A stretch of 64,000 bases of DNA, from assembly GCF_017086365.1 (NCBI RefSeq), contig NZ_CP070969.1:3162001-3226000 (forward strand). Direction: 5' to 3'. Within the stretch, counting starts at the first letter, position 1. Each line of letters starts with the position of its first letter. Shown here in pieces: positions 34,501 through 43,513 of the stretch. The notes beneath the pieces were generated by a model, which worked only from the letters and a program-made list of their open reading frames with translations, searched no databases and was not told the origin of the DNA. This DNA comes from Paenibacillus tianjinensis (GTDB lineage Bacteria; Bacillota; Bacilli; Paenibacillales; Paenibacillaceae). A program made the translations under genes and the position numbers.

Positions 34501-34648
34501 GCCTGTCCATAACGAAGAAGAAGTCAAGGCTTCCCTGGAGCAGAACGGGATTGAAGTTGCTGAGTTGAACACCTCGGAGGACTTTATAAAGGTGGATCTT
34601 GGACCCGTTACCAAGGGTAACACAGAAAGAGAGGAGAACGATTTTTAG
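31595..34648 (+). CDS. Hybrid histidine kinase (sensor-HAMP-GAF-PAS-HisKA-HATPase-REC)
   Basis: This is a 1017-residue membrane kinase. It has TM1 about 15-37, a helical extracytoplasmic sensor to about 183, TM2 about 187-205, HAMP, a coiled coil to about 310, a GAF-like domain (about 315-465), a PAS domain (about 485-600), HisKA with VSIVSHELRTPLAS (His near 620), HATPase (NLISNAVKYS, GTGLGLAIV) and a C-terminal receiver (IVVVEDDDTLGK, CIVDVQLKGEKSG, QKPFTVE). Phosphate should pass from the receiver to the HPt domain encoded next. The start is coupled to the truncated receiver; ATG 31610 is an alternative. Confidence 0.9.
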   Translation: MMKRSMEKGLAVNLTRAVYRLVYTLAFIMISTSLFVNYQVQQNGASMEHKLDELNRLQDAETNFRSVVSSFRAHLAYGRDEFLVDIQTYKTRYHDYLSQLITDSSIESQGSGKYTDLHTLGDEYFNLLETGLSLKQANQMAQINELSITKITPLVETIDKQFETLVHSERENLTKLTDKNKRLNTLLLWAPLIMLAAAVLFVYRLRNHLRRTVISPIQEMESVVREIGGGQFNYLEESGRKDEVGRLVTGINIMISQLQNRQEELDHHLSKLSEQHDELEALNEEIMTQQMERQRTLDLLTEREAKLETITSYQEHLTGFAEIDTFLNNSLTSLVKALRLDAVQLMMGISNDTYECLYTLGYPKPRNQIMSDQLFGPARRVIHEKKPIVRTRPLSGTERGVHGGYEYACDQYYPLYDDTQEIEGFLLLTTYGVKEPSQGSLDTAEGLVNQFFLAFVAQVANEKRRKQAEELEILNKQLGREKMLLGEQRDRFRRIVDSLHEGIIICDYSGEISFVNKPITKLLSEEVKVGSNIEWLYENPDINFSVRTVLRNQITLALGGSMSDFREFREFFSIGSDKHFEIYLNNLNELNEKDQFLFVFRDRTEEEAADRLKNEFVSIVSHELRTPLASIMGFVEILLKREVQPAKRIKYLETIHNESIRLSSLITTFLDLQRMESGKQNYIPIPLDLRNVADKVAAQWKNTQTHRIVTDFPDEPCYIKGDTDRIIQVLHNLISNAVKYSPGADLVNLRIRPENGDWVIDIQDYGLGIPDESKDQLFNKFYRVDNSDRRQIGGTGLGLAIVKEMVEGMGGAVSFQSKLGQGSTFSVSFNTFQLVPLSGKIVVVEDDDTLGKLIAAPFEERNYEVYLMDTAEEALLHLNYTVGLPPLLCIVDVQLKGEKSGWDFVSGLLNHEFFRSTPVIVSSVLERPDISYSEYQYGAYLQKPFTVERLLELGEQLIKQSNGSPRLILPVHNEEEVKASLEQNGIEVAELNTSEDFIKVDLGPVTKGNTEREENDF

Positions 34649-34649
34649 C

Positions 34650-36293
34650 ATGGACAAGTTTCAACAATTATTTTTAAGGAATATGAAAGAAAAACTTGGG
34701 GTATTAGCTTCCGCCCCGCTTGTACCTGAAGGCGAAATCTACCGTCTGATTCATTCAATCAAAGGTACAGCCGGAACGATTGGACTCTCAGAATGGTCAG
34801 ATGCCGCAGAGCAGTTGATCGGACAGCTGAGGGATGATTCGGTACGTGATTGGTCAGATGCCGAACTGGAAGTGTATCTCCAGCCTTTATACACCCTTCT
34901 ACCCGATGACGAAGCTGAAGCTGACGGTGTAGCAGAAGAAATGGATATAAAGCTGGTTGAGCCTACTTTTCATGAGTCGACCTCCAGTGATCCAATGAAA
35001 AAAAGCTTAATTGTGATTGTAGATGACGACCCGGGAATGCTCAGAGTGCTTAAAGAAACGTTAGAAGATTATGGCTGGATGGTTCTGGCCACCCCCCTGC
35101 CCTCTAAAGCACTGGAATGGTGTTATGATCTGGAGCCGGATTGTGTGGTTTTAGATATCGTTCTGGAGAACAGCAGCGGTTTTGAATTACTGGACAATAT
35201 TCGCAGCCGCTGCGAGGAGCGACTGATTCCCACCCTGCTCATGAGCGCCAGAAACGACAAAGCAACGCGGATGAGGAGCTATGCCTCAGGAGCGGATGAT
35301 TTCATATCCAAACCGTTCGAACTTGACGAATTCGCGGCACGCATCGGCCGGCAGCTCTCCAGAAGGCTAAAGTTGACTTCCATGCTCATGCTCGATGAGC
35401 TTACAGGGGCGTATAACAGCCGTTTCTTCAGACAGGAGCTGGAGCGCTGGCGCAGTGCTTCATCAACTACAGGTTCGCCACTTAGTCTGGCGGTTCTCGA
35501 TATCGATCAGTTCCGTAAATGGAACGCCGACGGCAATTATGATGAAGGGGACCAGCTTCTCCGGTTGTTCTCTTCTTATATCCGCTCCCATCTGCGGGAT
35601 CAGGATATCTGGGCAAGAGAACGTGCTGACCGTTTTTTGCTGCTGCAGCCTGGTCTGACAGAAGAGGAAGCCGAGCATGTGGCTCAGCGTCTGGTTCAAC
35701 AGTTTGCCGGATTTCAGTATCAAAAGGACCCGCAGCTGCCCCTTGCCGCGACCTACTCAGCCGGTGTGACGGCAGTCAGCAGCGGGGTGCCCAGCGAAAA
35801 AATTCTAGAACAGGCAGCTATGGCCATTGCGGCCTCCAAGGCTGCCGGCGGGGGAATTTGTACCCGATATACCGAAGACCAATCAGGCATCGTGCAGGAA
35901 CAGCCGCTGCGTCTTGCGGTGATTGACGATGATGATCTGATCCGCAACCTGCTGACAAAACAGCTATCCGATCTCTCCGGGAACCATAATATGGAGATCC
36001 GCAAATTCAAGGACGGAGAAGAATTTTTCAGTGATCCCTGGCATTCCATGGGAGGCCGGTATCTCCTTGTGCTGGACCGGATGATGCCGCGGATGAATGG
36101 CATGGAGGTTCTGCGCAAACTTCGCAGCGGTGCGGGCCGAGGCGAATATACGATACTAATGCTGACCGGTGTAAATGAGGAACGCGAGATTGCCGAAGCA
36201 ATTCAGGCCGGGACAGATGATTATTTGACCAAGCCCTTCAGTCTTGTAGAACTTGAAGCCCGCGTTGTTAGGCTTTTGCGGGGGAAGAAGTGA
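34650..36293 (+). CDS. HPt-REC-degenerate GGDEF-REC signalling protein
   Basis: This protein has 547 residues. The HPt domain (1-90) has the phospho-His in LIHSIKGTAGTIG. A first receiver (about 125-245) has IVDDDPGM, CVVLDIVLEN and SKPFELDE. A GGDEF domain (about 250-410) keeps LDELTGAYNSRFF and SLAVLDIDQFRKWN, but the active-site signature reads RADRF instead of GG(D/E)EF, so diguanylate cyclase activity is unlikely. A second receiver (about 425-547) has VIDDDDLI, LVLDRMMPRMNG and TKPFSLVE. There is no DNA-binding domain, so output is by protein contact or by sensing a nucleotide. The start at 34650 follows GAGGAG. Confidence 0.88.
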   Translation: MDKFQQLFLRNMKEKLGVLASAPLVPEGEIYRLIHSIKGTAGTIGLSEWSDAAEQLIGQLRDDSVRDWSDAELEVYLQPLYTLLPDDEAEADGVAEEMDIKLVEPTFHESTSSDPMKKSLIVIVDDDPGMLRVLKETLEDYGWMVLATPLPSKALEWCYDLEPDCVVLDIVLENSSGFELLDNIRSRCEERLIPTLLMSARNDKATRMRSYASGADDFISKPFELDEFAARIGRQLSRRLKLTSMLMLDELTGAYNSRFFRQELERWRSASSTTGSPLSLAVLDIDQFRKWNADGNYDEGDQLLRLFSSYIRSHLRDQDIWARERADRFLLLQPGLTEEEAEHVAQRLVQQFAGFQYQKDPQLPLAATYSAGVTAVSSGVPSEKILEQAAMAIAASKAAGGGICTRYTEDQSGIVQEQPLRLAVIDDDDLIRNLLTKQLSDLSGNHNMEIRKFKDGEEFFSDPWHSMGGRYLLVLDRMMPRMNGMEVLRKLRSGAGRGEYTILMLTGVNEEREIAEAIQAGTDDYLTKPFSLVELEARVVRLLRGKK

Positions 36294-37387
36294 TGAACGG
36301 CCGTTTTAGTTATCTCCTCCAGTTTATTCAAATTACCGGACTCGTGCTTTTAATCATACTGGTTGGTCTACTAATGTACTTATCCATACGCAAAGCAATG
36401 AATAACAAGCATAACGCCCGTTATAACCGCCGTCTTCAACAACTGCTGGGAACAGATTCTGGCTTGCAGGTTTTTCTGGAAACGGGTGTAGAACCTCGCC
36501 TGCTTAATGTCAGTGTGAACCGCCGCTCACCTATTTTCGAAGCGCTGCGTGTACGCCTGTCCATAAGCAGAACGGAGCTTGAAAGATCCCGGATTTACGA
36601 ATACGCACGCAATCATTTTCATGATTATTATGCAATACTGCTGAAGAAGCGCCGGTGGAGTACACGTGTCAACGCACTGCTGGAGCTGGAGCTCTTTCGC
36701 ATGGATTCCCTGCGGGAAGAGCTTGTGGAGCTGCTAGGCAAACGAAAGCTTTCAGATACCGAGAAATTTCTGATCCTGCGGATTTTCGCCAGCTTTCAGA
36801 TGAAAGAGCTTCTGCCCTTTCTACAAGATGAAGCTTCTTCCTTGTCGGAGTCGCAGCTGCTTCAGCTGCTTTTACCGCTTCAGTCCTCTATGCAAGAAGT
36901 AATCCTGACTGAATTCTCGGCTTATCCCTTAAGATTGCAGTGTGCCATGGTTGATGCTCTTCGTCTGCGTAATGAGCGCTCGGCTCCGGTACTTACTCTT
37001 CTGGAGTCACTACTCGGCAGTGAGGAGCCTACCCTTCGCCTGCGTGCAATCAATGCGATTGCGAACTTTGGATACATTAGTCCTGAAAGCGAAAGCAAGC
37101 TGGTAGCGTCTATCCTGCAACCGCAAACCGATTATTCCTGGAATGAGCGGCAAGCGCTGGCCCGGCTGATGGGCAGCATTCGCGAGGAACATTTTATTCC
37201 GATTCTGCTGAAGTTCCTGGGTGATGAGTCGTATCCTGTCCGGCAGACGGCCAGTGATTCGCTTTCCCGTTACAAATCAGGAGAAGAACAGCTGCAGAGC
37301 GCCGCTCTTCATCATCCGGACCGTTTTGCGAGAGAAATGGCGGAAGAAACGCTGGAAAGGAAACGATATGAAGGAGTCTTTCATTGA
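36293..37387 (+). CDS. HEAT-repeat membrane protein
   Basis: This protein of 364 residues has one N-terminal membrane helix (about 10-30) and a cytoplasmic part of HEAT-like helical repeats, best seen in LRLRAINAIANFGYI and DESYPVRQTASDSLSRY. Such repeats are adaptor surfaces. It overlaps the signalling gene before it by one base and the GT2 gene after it by 20 bases, so it probably links the phosphorelay to the synthase. ATG 36293 follows GGGGGAAG; GTG 36290 is an alternative. Confidence 0.8.
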   Translation: MNGRFSYLLQFIQITGLVLLIILVGLLMYLSIRKAMNNKHNARYNRRLQQLLGTDSGLQVFLETGVEPRLLNVSVNRRSPIFEALRVRLSISRTELERSRIYEYARNHFHDYYAILLKKRRWSTRVNALLELELFRMDSLREELVELLGKRKLSDTEKFLILRIFASFQMKELLPFLQDEASSLSESQLLQLLLPLQSSMQEVILTEFSAYPLRLQCAMVDALRLRNERSAPVLTLLESLLGSEEPTLRLRAINAIANFGYISPESESKLVASILQPQTDYSWNERQALARLMGSIREEHFIPILLKFLGDESYPVRQTASDSLSRYKSGEEQLQSAALHHPDRFAREMAEETLERKRYEGVFH

Positions 37388-38828
37388 GGTAGTTTATAAA
37401 ATGCTGGACAGCTTATCCTACGGGCTGGTGTTCTATGTTGCTTTTATAACCCTGGTCTACATCACACTGTTTTTTATAGCCGCTGGAAAGCTGTTCCGGG
37501 AGAAAGATATCAAGCCGATACAATACGACAAGCTTCTAAGCAGCGAGCTGGCGCCTCCCCTTTCCATCCTGGTTCCCGCTTATAACGAAGAATTAAATAT
37601 TGTCTGGAGCGTCCGGTCACTCCTCGGAATAAATTACAAGCAGTTTGAAATCATTGTCATTAATGATGGTTCTAAGGATTCAACGGCACAAAGCTTAATC
37701 TCAGAATTTCAAATGGTGGAAGTTAAAAGCAAGGTGCAGTGGTCAGGCCTCGGACGGGAAACCAAGCCTATCCGCGGCATCTACCGTTCCCTCCAGCATC
37801 ATAATCTGGTGCTTGTCGACAAGGAAAACGGCGGAAAGGCGGATGCTCTCAATGTGGGCATCAATGTATGCCAATATCCGTATTTTGCATCCCTGGACGG
37901 CGATACCGTGCTGGATACAGATGCCTTCATCAAGATAATGAAGCCAGTGATGGACGCACTCCCGGGAGAAGAAATAGTCGCCACCGGAGGCAGCGTCGGC
38001 ATTGCTAACGGGAGTTATGTCGACAGCGGGCATCTCAGCAGCGATAATGTCCTTCTTTCCAGGAAACCGCTGGTTATCATGCAGGTTATCGAATATTTGC
38101 GGGCTTTTTTAATGGGTCGGGTCGGACTAAGCCGGTTCAACCTTCTGCTTATCGTTTCCGGTGCTTTTGGCGTATTCAAGAAAGACTGGGTCATTGAAGC
38201 TGGCGGCTATGAACCGGGGACGATCGGTGAAGATATGGAGCTGATTGTTCGGCTGCACCGGCGTATTAAGGAGAAGAAAAGTAAAGCAAGAATCGTATAT
38301 GTACCGGACCCCGTCTGCTGGACGGAAGCACCGGAGAGCGTTAAGGTTCTTCACCGCCAGCGTACACGCTGGCACAGGGGCCTTTTTGAAAGCCTGTGGA
38401 AGCACAAAGTGATGCTTTTGAATCCGCGCTACGGAAGAATCGGAATGGTCGCCATGCCGTATTTTGTATTCGTTGAATTGCTGGGTCCGGTGGTTGAGGT
38501 GCTCGGAATGCTTACAGTAGTGCTGGGTATTTTTCTCCATGTAGTTAACACCCAAATTAGTCTGGCTTTGTTCCTGGTGATGGTAATTTACGGCTCGCTG
38601 TTATCCGTCGGGGCTGTCTTATTTGAGCAGTGGATCGTTGGCCGGTACAATAAGGTCGCTGATTTATTCCGCATGTTCATTTATGCCCTCTCTGAGGCAT
38701 TTTGGTTCCGCCCCCTCATGACAGCCTGGCGTTTTAAGGGACTGTTCCAAGGGATACGCGGCAAACAGCATCAGTGGGGTGATATGGTTCGCGGCAATGT
38801 CATGAACTCCAAGAAACCGGGAGCATAA
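37368..38828 (+). CDS. Processive family-2 glycosyltransferase (polysaccharide synthase)
   Basis: This 486-residue protein has an N-terminal membrane helix, a cytoplasmic GT2 domain and C-terminal membrane helices. Motifs are SILVPAYNEELNIVWSV, VINDGSKDST, the sugar-nucleotide DxD in SLDGDTVLD, the acceptor EDMELIVRL and the processive motif RQRTRWHRG. This is the BcsA/PgaC/HasA type that polymerises and exports a beta-linked glycan. The polymer is not predictable. ATG 37368 lies inside the end of the HEAT gene with GGAAAGG upstream. A terminator follows. Confidence 0.9.
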   Translation: MKESFIEVVYKMLDSLSYGLVFYVAFITLVYITLFFIAAGKLFREKDIKPIQYDKLLSSELAPPLSILVPAYNEELNIVWSVRSLLGINYKQFEIIVINDGSKDSTAQSLISEFQMVEVKSKVQWSGLGRETKPIRGIYRSLQHHNLVLVDKENGGKADALNVGINVCQYPYFASLDGDTVLDTDAFIKIMKPVMDALPGEEIVATGGSVGIANGSYVDSGHLSSDNVLLSRKPLVIMQVIEYLRAFLMGRVGLSRFNLLLIVSGAFGVFKKDWVIEAGGYEPGTIGEDMELIVRLHRRIKEKKSKARIVYVPDPVCWTEAPESVKVLHRQRTRWHRGLFESLWKHKVMLLNPRYGRIGMVAMPYFVFVELLGPVVEVLGMLTVVLGIFLHVVNTQISLALFLVMVIYGSLLSVGAVLFEQWIVGRYNKVADLFRMFIYALSEAFWFRPLMTAWRFKGLFQGIRGKQHQWGDMVRGNVMNSKKPGA

Positions 38829-38859
38829 ACGTGAAATGCAAAGCATAATGCTTCAAACA

Positions 38860-38903
38860 AAAACGGATACATTGTCCTTACATAGGAGTGTACCCGTTTT
38901 TTT
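38860..38903 (+). terminator. Rho-independent terminator
   Basis: The stem AAAACGGaTACA/TGTAcCCGTTTT is followed by further T. It ends the polysaccharide operon. Confidence 0.8.
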
Positions 38904-38931
38904 AGTGAACAATAGACTTTCATACCGCAAT

Positions 38932-39717
38932 TTAAGTGGACAATCCATCCAGCATCCCCAGCAGCTTCTGGTATTGATCTATGGTCTCCTTATCTTCTAC
39001 TCTAAAACCGGATTTATAAAATATGATATCCCCCGTGCCATGATCCAGCTGATCGTTCGCTTCAAGGATCCGTTTCAGGTTCTTTGCGGTTCCAACACTG
39101 CCTGAAATAAAATCTGTATTCTCAGGAAACAGTTTTATAAGTTCATTGGTGAAATACGGAAAATGCGTACAGCCTAATACAACAGTCCCGTACTGGCATA
39201 ATTCAAACCTGGATAATTCATCCTTTAGATAGCCGATAACCTGCTCTTCGTTAAACTCATATTTCTCAGCAAACTCTACCAGCCCCGGAAGTGCCAGACA
39301 GTCGACGATATCCTGATGATCCAGACGCTTCACCAGATTATTGAATTTCTCCTCTTTCAGTGTAAGGTTCGTTGCCAGTACCAGCACTTTTTTCCGGTTA
39401 AGCTCCCACTTTTGCACAGCGGGTTTGACGGCAGGCTCTATACCCAGAATCGGAAAGTCATATTTCTCACGGAGCTCCTCTATCGCAATACTGGTCGCAG
39501 TATTACAAGCAATCACCTGAGCCTTTACACCCTGCGCAGCAATAAAATCAACAGCATTAAATATATAATCTTTTACTTCTTCCTTGGGTTTCTCCCCATA
39601 AGGCAGATGCACGGTATCTGCATAAAAGATGTAATCCTCATTAGGCAGGAGCTGCAACGCTTGATGAAGTACAGTAATTCCACCGATCCCGGAATCAAAA
39701 AATCCTATCCGCATCAT
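38932..39717 (-). CDS. racE: Glutamate racemase
   Basis: This 261-residue enzyme makes D-glutamate for peptidoglycan. It has IGFFDSGIGGITVL, ADTVHLPYGEK, the first catalytic Cys in VIACNTATSIA and the second in VLGCTHFPY. Length and motifs match RacE/MurI. The start is one of two adjacent ATG codons. Confidence 0.95.
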   Translation of the reverse strand: MMRIGFFDSGIGGITVLHQALQLLPNEDYIFYADTVHLPYGEKPKEEVKDYIFNAVDFIAAQGVKAQVIACNTATSIAIEELREKYDFPILGIEPAVKPAVQKWELNRKKVLVLATNLTLKEEKFNNLVKRLDHQDIVDCLALPGLVEFAEKYEFNEEQVIGYLKDELSRFELCQYGTVVLGCTHFPYFTNELIKLFPENTDFISGSVGTAKNLKRILEANDQLDHGTGDIIFYKSGFRVEDKETIDQYQKLLGMLDGLST

Positions 39718-39795
39718 TTCACTCTTCTCTATATGTTGTGTGTTCTATTTTAACATGTTGCTGTTGTCTGTACCATTTTCAGTGCCTAAAGTAGT

Positions 39796-39838
39796 CAAAG
39801 CAGCAAATACCCTGATAGGCAGAGTGATTGCTGCTTTG
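39796..39838 (-). terminator. Hairpin terminator after the amylase gene
   Basis: The stem AAAGCAGCAA/TTGCTGCTTT lies about 25-65 bases below the amylase stop on the minus strand. The T-tract is weak. Confidence 0.55.
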
Positions 39839-39861
39839 CTGTCTCTCTTATTGTATTACCC

Positions 39862-42800
39862 TTATTTCAAATACGTTCCGGTCTCACCTATTCCGCCGCT
39901 GCCATTTAGAACATACACCCGTGCATTCCCTTTTCCGGAGCAGGTCAATGTAATTGTGCCGTTGGTAACCGTCTTACTGTCACCTGTCACTGCATCCACA
40001 TAGGTTCCGTTCGGAATACCGCTAAATGTGGCATTGCCCGAAATGGTAACAAGCGCAAAGCTGTCTATACCTTTGGAGGTATCTGTATATCTTCTTTTAA
40101 AAGCTAATTCACCACTAACGTTCTCCGTGGAATATTGGCCCTTTTGCAGCGCCGGCACGGCTCTACGGATCAGATTAAGCTGCCGGATGTGCTTGGCCAG
40201 CGGATAATTGAGCGATTCAGCTAGCGTACCAGTTGCGTTTGTGAATTTTCCGAAATCCTGTACCGTCACACTGCCTTCAATGTGGTCGCCATAGTATGCA
40301 CGGCCGGTTGTGCTGAGCGGCGCATTCGGGCCAGGATCAATAACTTTACCTTTCTGGAATTCGATTTCGGATCCATAGAATATGGCCGGGATGCCCCGGA
40401 AGGTGAACATCAGCGCCAGATTCTCGGCCCAAGTGTCCTGCGTTCCGGCGAATCTTTGATTCTCCGGTGCCTGGTCAGGTGCATAGTCATGGGAGTCCAC
40501 ATAGGTCACATTCCAGGTAGCATCGTTATAATATTGATCACCGCTCCGCATACTGAAGGCTTCCTGCGCAGACTTGAATGCCCAGTGCATCGGGAAATCT
40601 ATGACATCCATGCCTGATTTCATGGAAAAATCCGGAGCATGATACATATTGCCGATCAGAAAAGCATTGTTTGAGATTGGCTGCCCTGCGGTTGTTGAAT
40701 TGTCCGCCCATTCCTGCTCGACAGACAGCTTGTTGGAAGCGTAATCATTTTGACCGTCGCCAGGGTACGATTTCGCAGATTTCCAGGTATAGAATGGCGT
40801 TGAAATCGCCGGAATTCCACTGTTCCAGACATCTCTATACCGGGTAGCCACTTCACCGAAGATGAAGAAGTTGGAACCGCCTCTGGCTTTCCAGGCAGGT
40901 ACGAAATACTTATTGAATATATAACGGCTTACATGCTTCACGGTATCCACGCGGAAGGCATCTACGCCCATGTCGATATACTGGTTATAGCTGTCGATCA
41001 GATACTGATTTACAACAGGGTTCTCGGTGTTGAGATCCACACAGTCACCAGCAATCTGCCCGGTCTGTACCGTATATGATTCCCAGGAGAGGCTTTTCTC
41101 GGTGTGGTAGATGTTATTGTTGGCCTCTGCCGTTTTCATAAGTGCTAGTCTCGCCTGATACTGCTGGTCGGGTGTCATAGTGTCGTAATTGGCCGGCAGC
41201 TTATCCGTAATTTTGAGCAGATTAGCGATCGTATCTGCCTTAGTGGCATCCTTCTTGAACATCGGGAACAGATTCTCTTCTCCGAAGTTACCGGTATGAT
41301 TGACGACAATGTCCTGGATGACCTTAATTCCTCGGGCATGGGCGGCGGTGATCAGATCCTGGTAGGACGCTCCGGCCGACTCATATCTTGGATCGACTTT
41401 GGCAAAATTGATCGCATGGTAGCCATGATAATCATAACCGCTGGCATTCTGAACTACCGGAGTAATCCATATGGCGCTGAAGCCGAGCGCTTTGATGTAA
41501 TCGAGCTTTTGAATCAGCCCTTTGAAATCCCCTCTCCAGGCCGGATCCGAATCCGGATTCCCTGCTTTGGCATCATCCCAGGCATGTACGTTATTACTGG
41601 TATCACCATCGTAGAAGCGGGAAGTGATCACGAAGTAAATGGAATCTTCCCGGAAGTCCCCTTTATTGCCGATACTGTACACAAAGCTTTGGTTGGTACG
41701 GTTACCGGCTGCGTCGATTACAAGGAACTTTAAGGTTGTGGTCTTGGAAATCAGAATTGATGGTCCGGTCAAACCAGCCAACGCATTCCCGGAAATATAT
41801 ACTTTAGAGCCCGAAGTCGGTTCTGTACCATTATCAGTATAATATGCTGTAGTAGTGGCAGCTTTGTTGTCTTTGATATTGAAAGAGACGGTAACTGCTG
41901 AGGTGGATTGCCCTACCGGCAAATTCGCTGTAATGGTTGGAGCCTGCAGGTCGGCATTCAGATCAATTACATAGGCAAAAGACGCCACGCTGCCTGCTTG
42001 GCCACTGATATTCACCCCAAAAGCCTTGATCGTCAAGGAGGAGGACACTTGAATAGGTGCTGTGTACAAAGCTGATGCTGTCGTCGGGGTAGTACCATCG
42101 GTTGTATAGTATATTTTATCTCCGCTGTTGCTGCTGGAAAGTGCAACCGTTTGTGCGGAATCGTATGTTTTTGGAGCAGGTGAAACTGTAATTACCGGTA
42201 TCTTAGGCGCTTCCGGATTGGTGTCATACCAGACATTATCTGTGTAATACCAGCTCTCCTTAATCGTCCGCGCCAAGTCGGCTGTCTGTTTGCCATTGCT
42301 GTCGTTGAAAATTAGGCTTGTGCCTGCTGCGCCGGCTATCGTGTAGCTGTACCAGTCATTTCCGTCTACATTCATGAGAATTCCCGGCCATGCCCCACTG
42401 ACCGGCACCGTTGCCGGATTCAAATTCCAGTAATGAATGCGGACCGCTGAATTCCATGTTGAAGGCTTTTTAAAATGAACCGTAATGCCGGTCGCCGTGG
42501 ATGTTGGCGTCGGTGATACGGTAGCTGTCGGTGTCACAGTAGGTGTCGCAGTTGGTGTGGCTGTTGGAGTGGCTGTTGGAGTTACAGTTGGTGTGATTGT
42601 GGGTGTAGGTGTAGGAGTTACAGTTGGAGTTACAGTTGCTGTTGGTGTAGGTGTTGGAGAAGTTCCGGGCAGAACAATTACATAATCAATATTAATATTT
42701 CCGCTGTCGGCAGTATCGTATTTATAGGCAATCGTATTATTGCCTGCCAGCAGGGTAAGTGCTTCCGTCTGGTCAGACCAGGTATCCCAATTGGCCAGAT

Positions 42801-43383
42801 TAGCCAAGGTGGTTTGTTTTACCTTTGTGCCGTTAACATAAACAGATAGAGTCCTGGCACTGCCAGAAGCGTTAGCGTAGTGCAGGGTTGCATTATATAC
42901 TCCTGCTGCTGAAGCCTGCACATTGAAGGTGGAAGACGCTCCGCTTGCTGTGTATCCGTCCACAAAGCCGGTTCCGGAATAACCGGTATGATTAGTATTT
43001 ACTTTGGCGCCGCCTGACAGAGCTGCACTTTCCGCTTCGTACTTCCCGGCGGAAGGGATAATGACAGACCAGTTCTTCCCGCTGTTATTGTCCCAGCTGT
43101 CAGTCGGAGCAGTAATATGATAGCAATACGTTAATGTAGCACCTTCGGCAACAGTGATGTTGGCCGTGAAGGTTGTCCCGCTCTTGGTCATGACTGTATC
43201 CGTAAGCGTCGTCCAGTTGCTTGTAGTCCAATGCAAAGTTACAGCAGTTGCTGTGGTATTGGTGTATGTGACTGTATAATTAGTATTATTGGCCGAAGCT
43301 CCTCCGGATGTCCCGAACAAGCCGAAGCACAGTGCAAAAATAATCAACCAAGAAAGAAACCGCCTCGTTTTATTTCTCACCAA
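39862..43383 (-). CDS. Secreted modular alpha-amylase (GH13) with carbohydrate-binding modules
   Basis: This protein has 1173 residues. It has a signal peptide (1-32), a starch-binding-like module (about 35-110), a CBM6/35-like module (about 112-238, KYEAESAALSGG), a Thr-Pro linker (about 240-298), a CBM26-like module (about 300-395, VRIHYWNLNP), and Ig-like modules with YYTTDGTTPT and YYTDNGTEPT. The GH13 catalytic domain (about 575-1075) has DIVVNHTGN, the nucleophile in AFRVDTVKHV (near 812), acid/base in FIFGEVATR (near 841) and VDSHD (near 964). It cleaves alpha-1,4-glucans outside the cell. Two catabolite-type operators lie upstream. Confidence 0.92.
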   Translation of the reverse strand: MVRNKTRRFLSWLIIFALCFGLFGTSGGASANNTNYTVTYTNTTATAVTLHWTTSNWTTLTDTVMTKSGTTFTANITVAEGATLTYCYHITAPTDSWDNNSGKNWSVIIPSAGKYEAESAALSGGAKVNTNHTGYSGTGFVDGYTASGASSTFNVQASAAGVYNATLHYANASGSARTLSVYVNGTKVKQTTLANLANWDTWSDQTEALTLLAGNNTIAYKYDTADSGNINIDYVIVLPGTSPTPTPTATVTPTVTPTPTPTITPTVTPTATPTATPTATPTVTPTATVSPTPTSTATGITVHFKKPSTWNSAVRIHYWNLNPATVPVSGAWPGILMNVDGNDWYSYTIAGAAGTSLIFNDSNGKQTADLARTIKESWYYTDNVWYDTNPEAPKIPVITVSPAPKTYDSAQTVALSSSNSGDKIYYTTDGTTPTTASALYTAPIQVSSSLTIKAFGVNISGQAGSVASFAYVIDLNADLQAPTITANLPVGQSTSAVTVSFNIKDNKAATTTAYYTDNGTEPTSGSKVYISGNALAGLTGPSILISKTTTLKFLVIDAAGNRTNQSFVYSIGNKGDFREDSIYFVITSRFYDGDTSNNVHAWDDAKAGNPDSDPAWRGDFKGLIQKLDYIKALGFSAIWITPVVQNASGYDYHGYHAINFAKVDPRYESAGASYQDLITAAHARGIKVIQDIVVNHTGNFGEENLFPMFKKDATKADTIANLLKITDKLPANYDTMTPDQQYQARLALMKTAEANNNIYHTEKSLSWESYTVQTGQIAGDCVDLNTENPVVNQYLIDSYNQYIDMGVDAFRVDTVKHVSRYIFNKYFVPAWKARGGSNFFIFGEVATRYRDVWNSGIPAISTPFYTWKSAKSYPGDGQNDYASNKLSVEQEWADNSTTAGQPISNNAFLIGNMYHAPDFSMKSGMDVIDFPMHWAFKSAQEAFSMRSGDQYYNDATWNVTYVDSHDYAPDQAPENQRFAGTQDTWAENLALMFTFRGIPAIFYGSEIEFQKGKVIDPGPNAPLSTTGRAYYGDHIEGSVTVQDFGKFTNATGTLAESLNYPLAKHIRQLNLIRRAVPALQKGQYSTENVSGELAFKRRYTDTSKGIDSFALVTISGNATFSGIPNGTYVDAVTGDSKTVTNGTITLTCSGKGNARVYVLNGSGGIGETGTYLK

Positions 43384-43424
43384 ATAAACTACCTCCTCAT
43401 CGAATGTGAATCGATTTTAATTGC

Positions 43425-43436
43425 GCAAACGTTTGC
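43425..43436 (-). promoter_or_regulatory. LacI/CcpA-type palindrome upstream of the amylase
   Basis: GCAAACGTTTGC is a perfect 12-bp palindrome 42 bases upstream of the amylase start. This is the core of LacI-family operators (maltose/starch regulators or CcpA). Confidence 0.7.
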
Positions 43437-43513
43437 AAAAATAAGAACAAAAGAACAATTACGCATTGACGTTGTAGTATAACCACCCCCAGGGTCCGAC
43501 GGAAAAGATTCAT

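Noticed and set aside
33815..34657. Minus-strand open frame of 280 codons
   Set aside because: Antisense to the kinase HATPase/REC region; no recognisable protein features.
42540..42660. CRISPR-like short tandem repeat
   Set aside because: The repeats are six-base codon repeats of a Thr-Pro linker inside a coding frame, without unique spacers.
42485..42685. Plus-strand ORF encoding a Val-Gly repeat protein
   Set aside because: It is the antisense of the Thr-Pro linker of the amylase; the repeat follows from the linker codons and there is no ribosome site.
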